Source: Myxococcales bacterium (GTDB taxonomy: Bacteria > Myxococcota_A > Polyangia > Polyangiales > Houyiibacteriaceae). Taken from it: a stretch of 7,432 nucleotides of DNA. Positions within the stretch are counted from its first letter, which is position 1, and every line of letters starts with the position of its first letter. Below, piece by piece: positions 5,857 to 7,432 of this stretch. Both the position numbers and the translations under genes were made by a program. The DNA is taken from the NCBI GenBank assembly GCA_020354595.1, contig CP070650.1:533199-540630 (forward strand), in the 5' to 3' direction. The notes under the pieces were generated by a model. The model was not told where the DNA came from, did no database searches, and saw only the letters and a program-made list of their open reading frames with translations.

Positions 5857-7154
5857 TTGGCGCTTAGTAGCACGCGCTCGGTCGATTCGCGCACGATCTG
5901 CAGGAGGCGGTCGAGGTCGTCATCCTCGACGTTGAGGGGAGGAACGATGTACACGGTGTTGCCGAGCGGTCGCAGGTGCGCGCCGAGCTCGAACGCCACT
6001 TCTGAAATCTCCCATCCCACCTTGCCCATGTAACCGCCGGCGCCGACATCGAACGCGGCGCACATGCCGAGCGCGCGGGGATGTGTGACGCCGGGGATGT
6101 TCGTCATGGCCATGATGGCCGTCGCGACTTCGGCCGACTTGGCTCTCGCTCCGAGAAGGATGTCGTCATCGCGGTAGATCGCCAGCACCTCCCTCGCGAC
6201 GGCGGCGCCGAGTGGGTTGCCGCAGAAGGTGTGGCCGTGCATGAGCGCGCGGCTCTTGTCGCCGCGGAAGCCGTCGTAGACGCGCTCGGTCGCGAGGGTT
6301 GCCGCGAAAGGGAGCATGCCGCCCGAGAGACCCTTCGCGGTGCACAGGAGATCGGGGGAGACGGCGGCGTGCTCGCAGGCCCACATCGGGCCAGTCCGGC
6401 CGAAGCCCGTGAATACCTCGTCCGCGATCAGCAGCGCGCCGGCCTGCTCGGTTTCGCGACTGAGCGCGGCGAGCATCCCCGGGGGATACATCCTCATGCC
6501 AGCAGCGCCCTGCACGACCGGCTCGACAATCACCGCCGCGATCTCGTCCCCGCGGTTCCTGAGCATAGCAAAGAGGTCACCGAACACCGGCTCCCACTCG
6601 TGGTCGATCGGCCCGGTCGGTCGCTCTACGTCGAAGAGGAGCGGACGAAACACGGCGGTGAACTCGTCGACCGCCCCGGCGCTCATCGCGCCGAAGGTGT
6701 CGCCGTGATAGCCGCCGGGCAGCGCGATGAAGCGAGTGCGCCTTGGCTCGCCGTTCTGTTGCCAGTACTGGAACGCCATCTTGAGGGCGACCTCCACCGA
6801 GGTCGAGCCATTGTCGCTGTAGAACGCGCGGCTCAGACCCTCCGGAGCGACCTCGGCGAGCTCGGCTGCGAGGCGGGCGGCTGGCTCGTGGGTCGCTGCC
6901 GCAAAGGTACAATGCATCAGCTGCTCGGCCTGCCGCGCGATCGCCCCGCGAAGCCTCGGATGCCCATGCCCGAGGTTGTTGCACCACCAGGACCCACTCG
7001 CGTCGAGCACGCGTCGCCCATCGCTCCCGATCAACCACGGCCCTTCGGCCCGCTCGACGACGAACAGGGGTTTACCCTCGTGATCTTCACTCGAGGTATA
7101 CGGACGCCAAACGTGCCGGCGATCGAGAGCGATCAGGTCGTCGTCGGAGGGCAT
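5853..7154 (-). CDS. bioA: Adenosylmethionine-8-amino-7-oxononanoate aminotransferase
   Basis: BioA (DAPA synthase) makes 7,8-diaminononanoate from 8-amino-7-oxononanoate in biotin synthesis, using PLP and S-adenosylmethionine as amino donor, in the cytoplasm. The 433-residue protein is full length. Features of BioA rather than other class III aminotransferases: HVWRPYTS near the start (Y19, equivalent to E. coli Tyr17), SGSWWCNNLGHGHPRL (53-68, Trp pair 56-57), and GGYHGDTFGAMS (147-158, with Y149). PLP-site residues visible are N115-G116-S117, E211 in EPVVQGAAGMRMY, D245 in LLIADEVFTGFGRTG, K274 in CTAKGLSGGM (the Schiff-base lysine), T309 in HGHTFCGNP and R395 in LRPLGNTVYIVPP. ATG 7154 places these residues almost exactly as in E. 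coli; no clear Shine-Dalgarno precedes it. The other bio genes are not in the window. It is followed by lnt with a GTGA overlap, so both are one transcription unit. The 278 bases upstream are rich in inverted repeats and may hold its control region. Confidence 0.96.
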   Translation of the reverse strand: MPSDDDLIALDRRHVWRPYTSSEDHEGKPLFVVERAEGPWLIGSDGRRVLDASGSWWCNNLGHGHPRLRGAIARQAEQLMHCTFAAATHEPAARLAAELAEVAPEGLSRAFYSDNGSTSVEVALKMAFQYWQQNGEPRRTRFIALPGGYHGDTFGAMSAGAVDEFTAVFRPLLFDVERPTGPIDHEWEPVFGDLFAMLRNRGDEIAAVIVEPVVQGAAGMRMYPPGMLAALSRETEQAGALLIADEVFTGFGRTGPMWACEHAAVSPDLLCTAKGLSGGMLPFAATLATERVYDGFRGDKSRALMHGHTFCGNPLGAAVAREVLAIYRDDDILLGARAKSAEVATAIMAMTNIPGVTHPRALGMCAAFDVGAGGYMGKVGWEISEVAFELGAHLRPLGNTVYIVPPLNVEDDDLDRLLQIVRESTERVLLSAK

Positions 7155-7192
7155 TGCGCAGAAGCTTGCGACGCCGCGTGTATCGGCGCTAC

Positions 7193-7218
7193 CCCGAGTC
7201 TCGGGCCGTGGGCCACGG
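7193..7218. repeat. Two abutting 13-base odd palindromes upstream of bioA
   Basis: CCCGAG-T-CTCGGG (7193-7205) is followed without a gap by CCGTGG-G-CCACGG (7206-7218). Each has perfect 6-base arms around a single central base. They lie 39-64 bases before the bioA ATG on the minus strand, so they would be in the leader. As DNA they could be adjacent protein sites; as RNA the first could fold as CCCG/CGGG with a five-base loop. Function unknown; part of the symmetry may simply reflect the high GC content. Confidence 0.45.
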
Positions 7219-7242
7219 GTTTCCGGCCGAAGCCCCGGGCCC

Positions 7243-7286
7243 CAGTCTCAGTCACGGGCCAAGGGCAAGGATCGAGACTGTGACTG
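7243..7286. repeat. Crossing inverted repeats in the bioA leader region
   Basis: Two overlapping 7-base elements, CAGTCTC (7243-7249) and CAGTCAC (7249-7255), each have an exact complement about 18-30 bases away: GAGACTG (7274-7280) and GTGACTG (7280-7286). Because the order is crossed, the two stems cannot form as nested hairpins: they are either mutually exclusive or make a pseudoknot. A third option competes: GGCCC (7238-7242) with GGGCC (7256-7260). This is the arrangement expected of an RNA switch, but no known riboswitch class is recognised here. Confidence 0.35.
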
Positions 7287-7432
7287 CGGCTCGAGGTGCA
7301 GTGTGGAGGCCCGCGACCGTGGGCCGGCGGCGCGTGGAATAAAACACTACATCGGCCCAACAATAAGTTCTCGCGGTCCGCCCGCGTTGCTGCTCGGGGG
7401 GCCAACCAGGCTTTTTTGCTCTTTTCGCTCGA

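Larger units (their letters stand above)
7155..7432. other. Non-coding region upstream of bioA
   Basis: No convincing gene is visible on either strand: all frames here give low-complexity, Arg/Pro/Gly-rich translations or lack a start. The first 170 bases (to about 7330) are very GC-rich with many GGGCC pentamers, and CCGTGGGCC occurs twice (7206-7214 and 7317-7325). An AT-richer patch at about 7336-7368 is the most likely place for the bioA promoter on the minus strand; TTTTAT-like -10 candidates occur, but no good -35 accompanies them. If so, bioA would have a leader of about 150-200 bases. I do not recognise a BirA, BioR or BioQ operator. The last bases could belong to a neighbouring gene, but nothing identifiable is seen. 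Confidence 0.45.

Noticed and set aside
6081..7283. 400-codon plus-strand open frame opposite bioA
   Set aside because: bioA is unmistakable on the minus strand with all PLP-site residues; the plus frame shows no motif.
7396..7417. Intrinsic terminator at the right edge (GGCC, five bases, GGC and six T)
   Set aside because: Only a three-base GC stem, extendable just by G-U pairs, and no plus-strand gene is seen to end there.

Overview
The window looks like a piece of a high-GC bacterial chromosome, most plausibly a member of the Myxococcota or a related deltaproteobacterial-type lineage. This rests on gene style: an FHA-GAF-sigma54 activator fusion, paired low-complexity lipoproteins of which one carries a short four-cysteine motif and repeated beta-sandwich modules, and compact gene packing. 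No taxonomic marker gene is present, so the assignment is an inference.

Layout, left to right. (1) Bases 2-142, minus strand: a broken fragment of the RibD reductase domain, running off the left edge and cut off by a stop codon just before the next promoter. (2) Bases 148-176: a good sigma70-type promoter on the plus strand. (3) Bases 186-2009, plus: a 607-residue sigma54-dependent transcriptional activator with FHA, GAF, AAA+ and Fis-type HTH domains. (4) Bases 2010-2061: a short gap containing most of a perfect 14-base palindrome that starts on the activator's stop codon. (5) Bases 2062-2640 and 2637-4346, plus: two predicted lipoprotein genes overlapping by ATGA, of unknown function. (6) Bases 5853-7154 (bioA, biotin synthesis) and 4318-5856 (lnt, apolipoprotein N-acyltransferase), both minus, overlapping by GTGA and forming an operon. 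It converges on the lipoprotein pair with a 29-base tail-to-tail overlap. (7) Bases 7155-7432: a non-coding stretch upstream of bioA, GC-rich and full of short palindromes and crossing inverted repeats, with an AT-richer patch near 7336-7368.

How they may work together. The activator lies directly upstream of and in the same direction as the lipoprotein pair, so a local regulatory module is plausible: the activator senses a phosphoprotein or small ligand and switches on surface lipoproteins. A weak -24/-12 match inside the start of the first lipoprotein gene, about 97 bases downstream of the palindrome's centre, fits such a model but is not proof. Lnt completes lipoprotein acylation generally. 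BioA is the PLP- and SAM-dependent aminotransferase of biotin synthesis; its pairing with lnt looks like co-transcription rather than a shared pathway.

The points most worth following up are the truncated gammaproteobacterial-looking ribD fragment at the left edge, the palindrome between activator and lipoproteins, and the mutually exclusive hairpins in the probable bioA leader. I see no CRISPR array, tRNA, rRNA, insertion sequence or complete novel defence system here.
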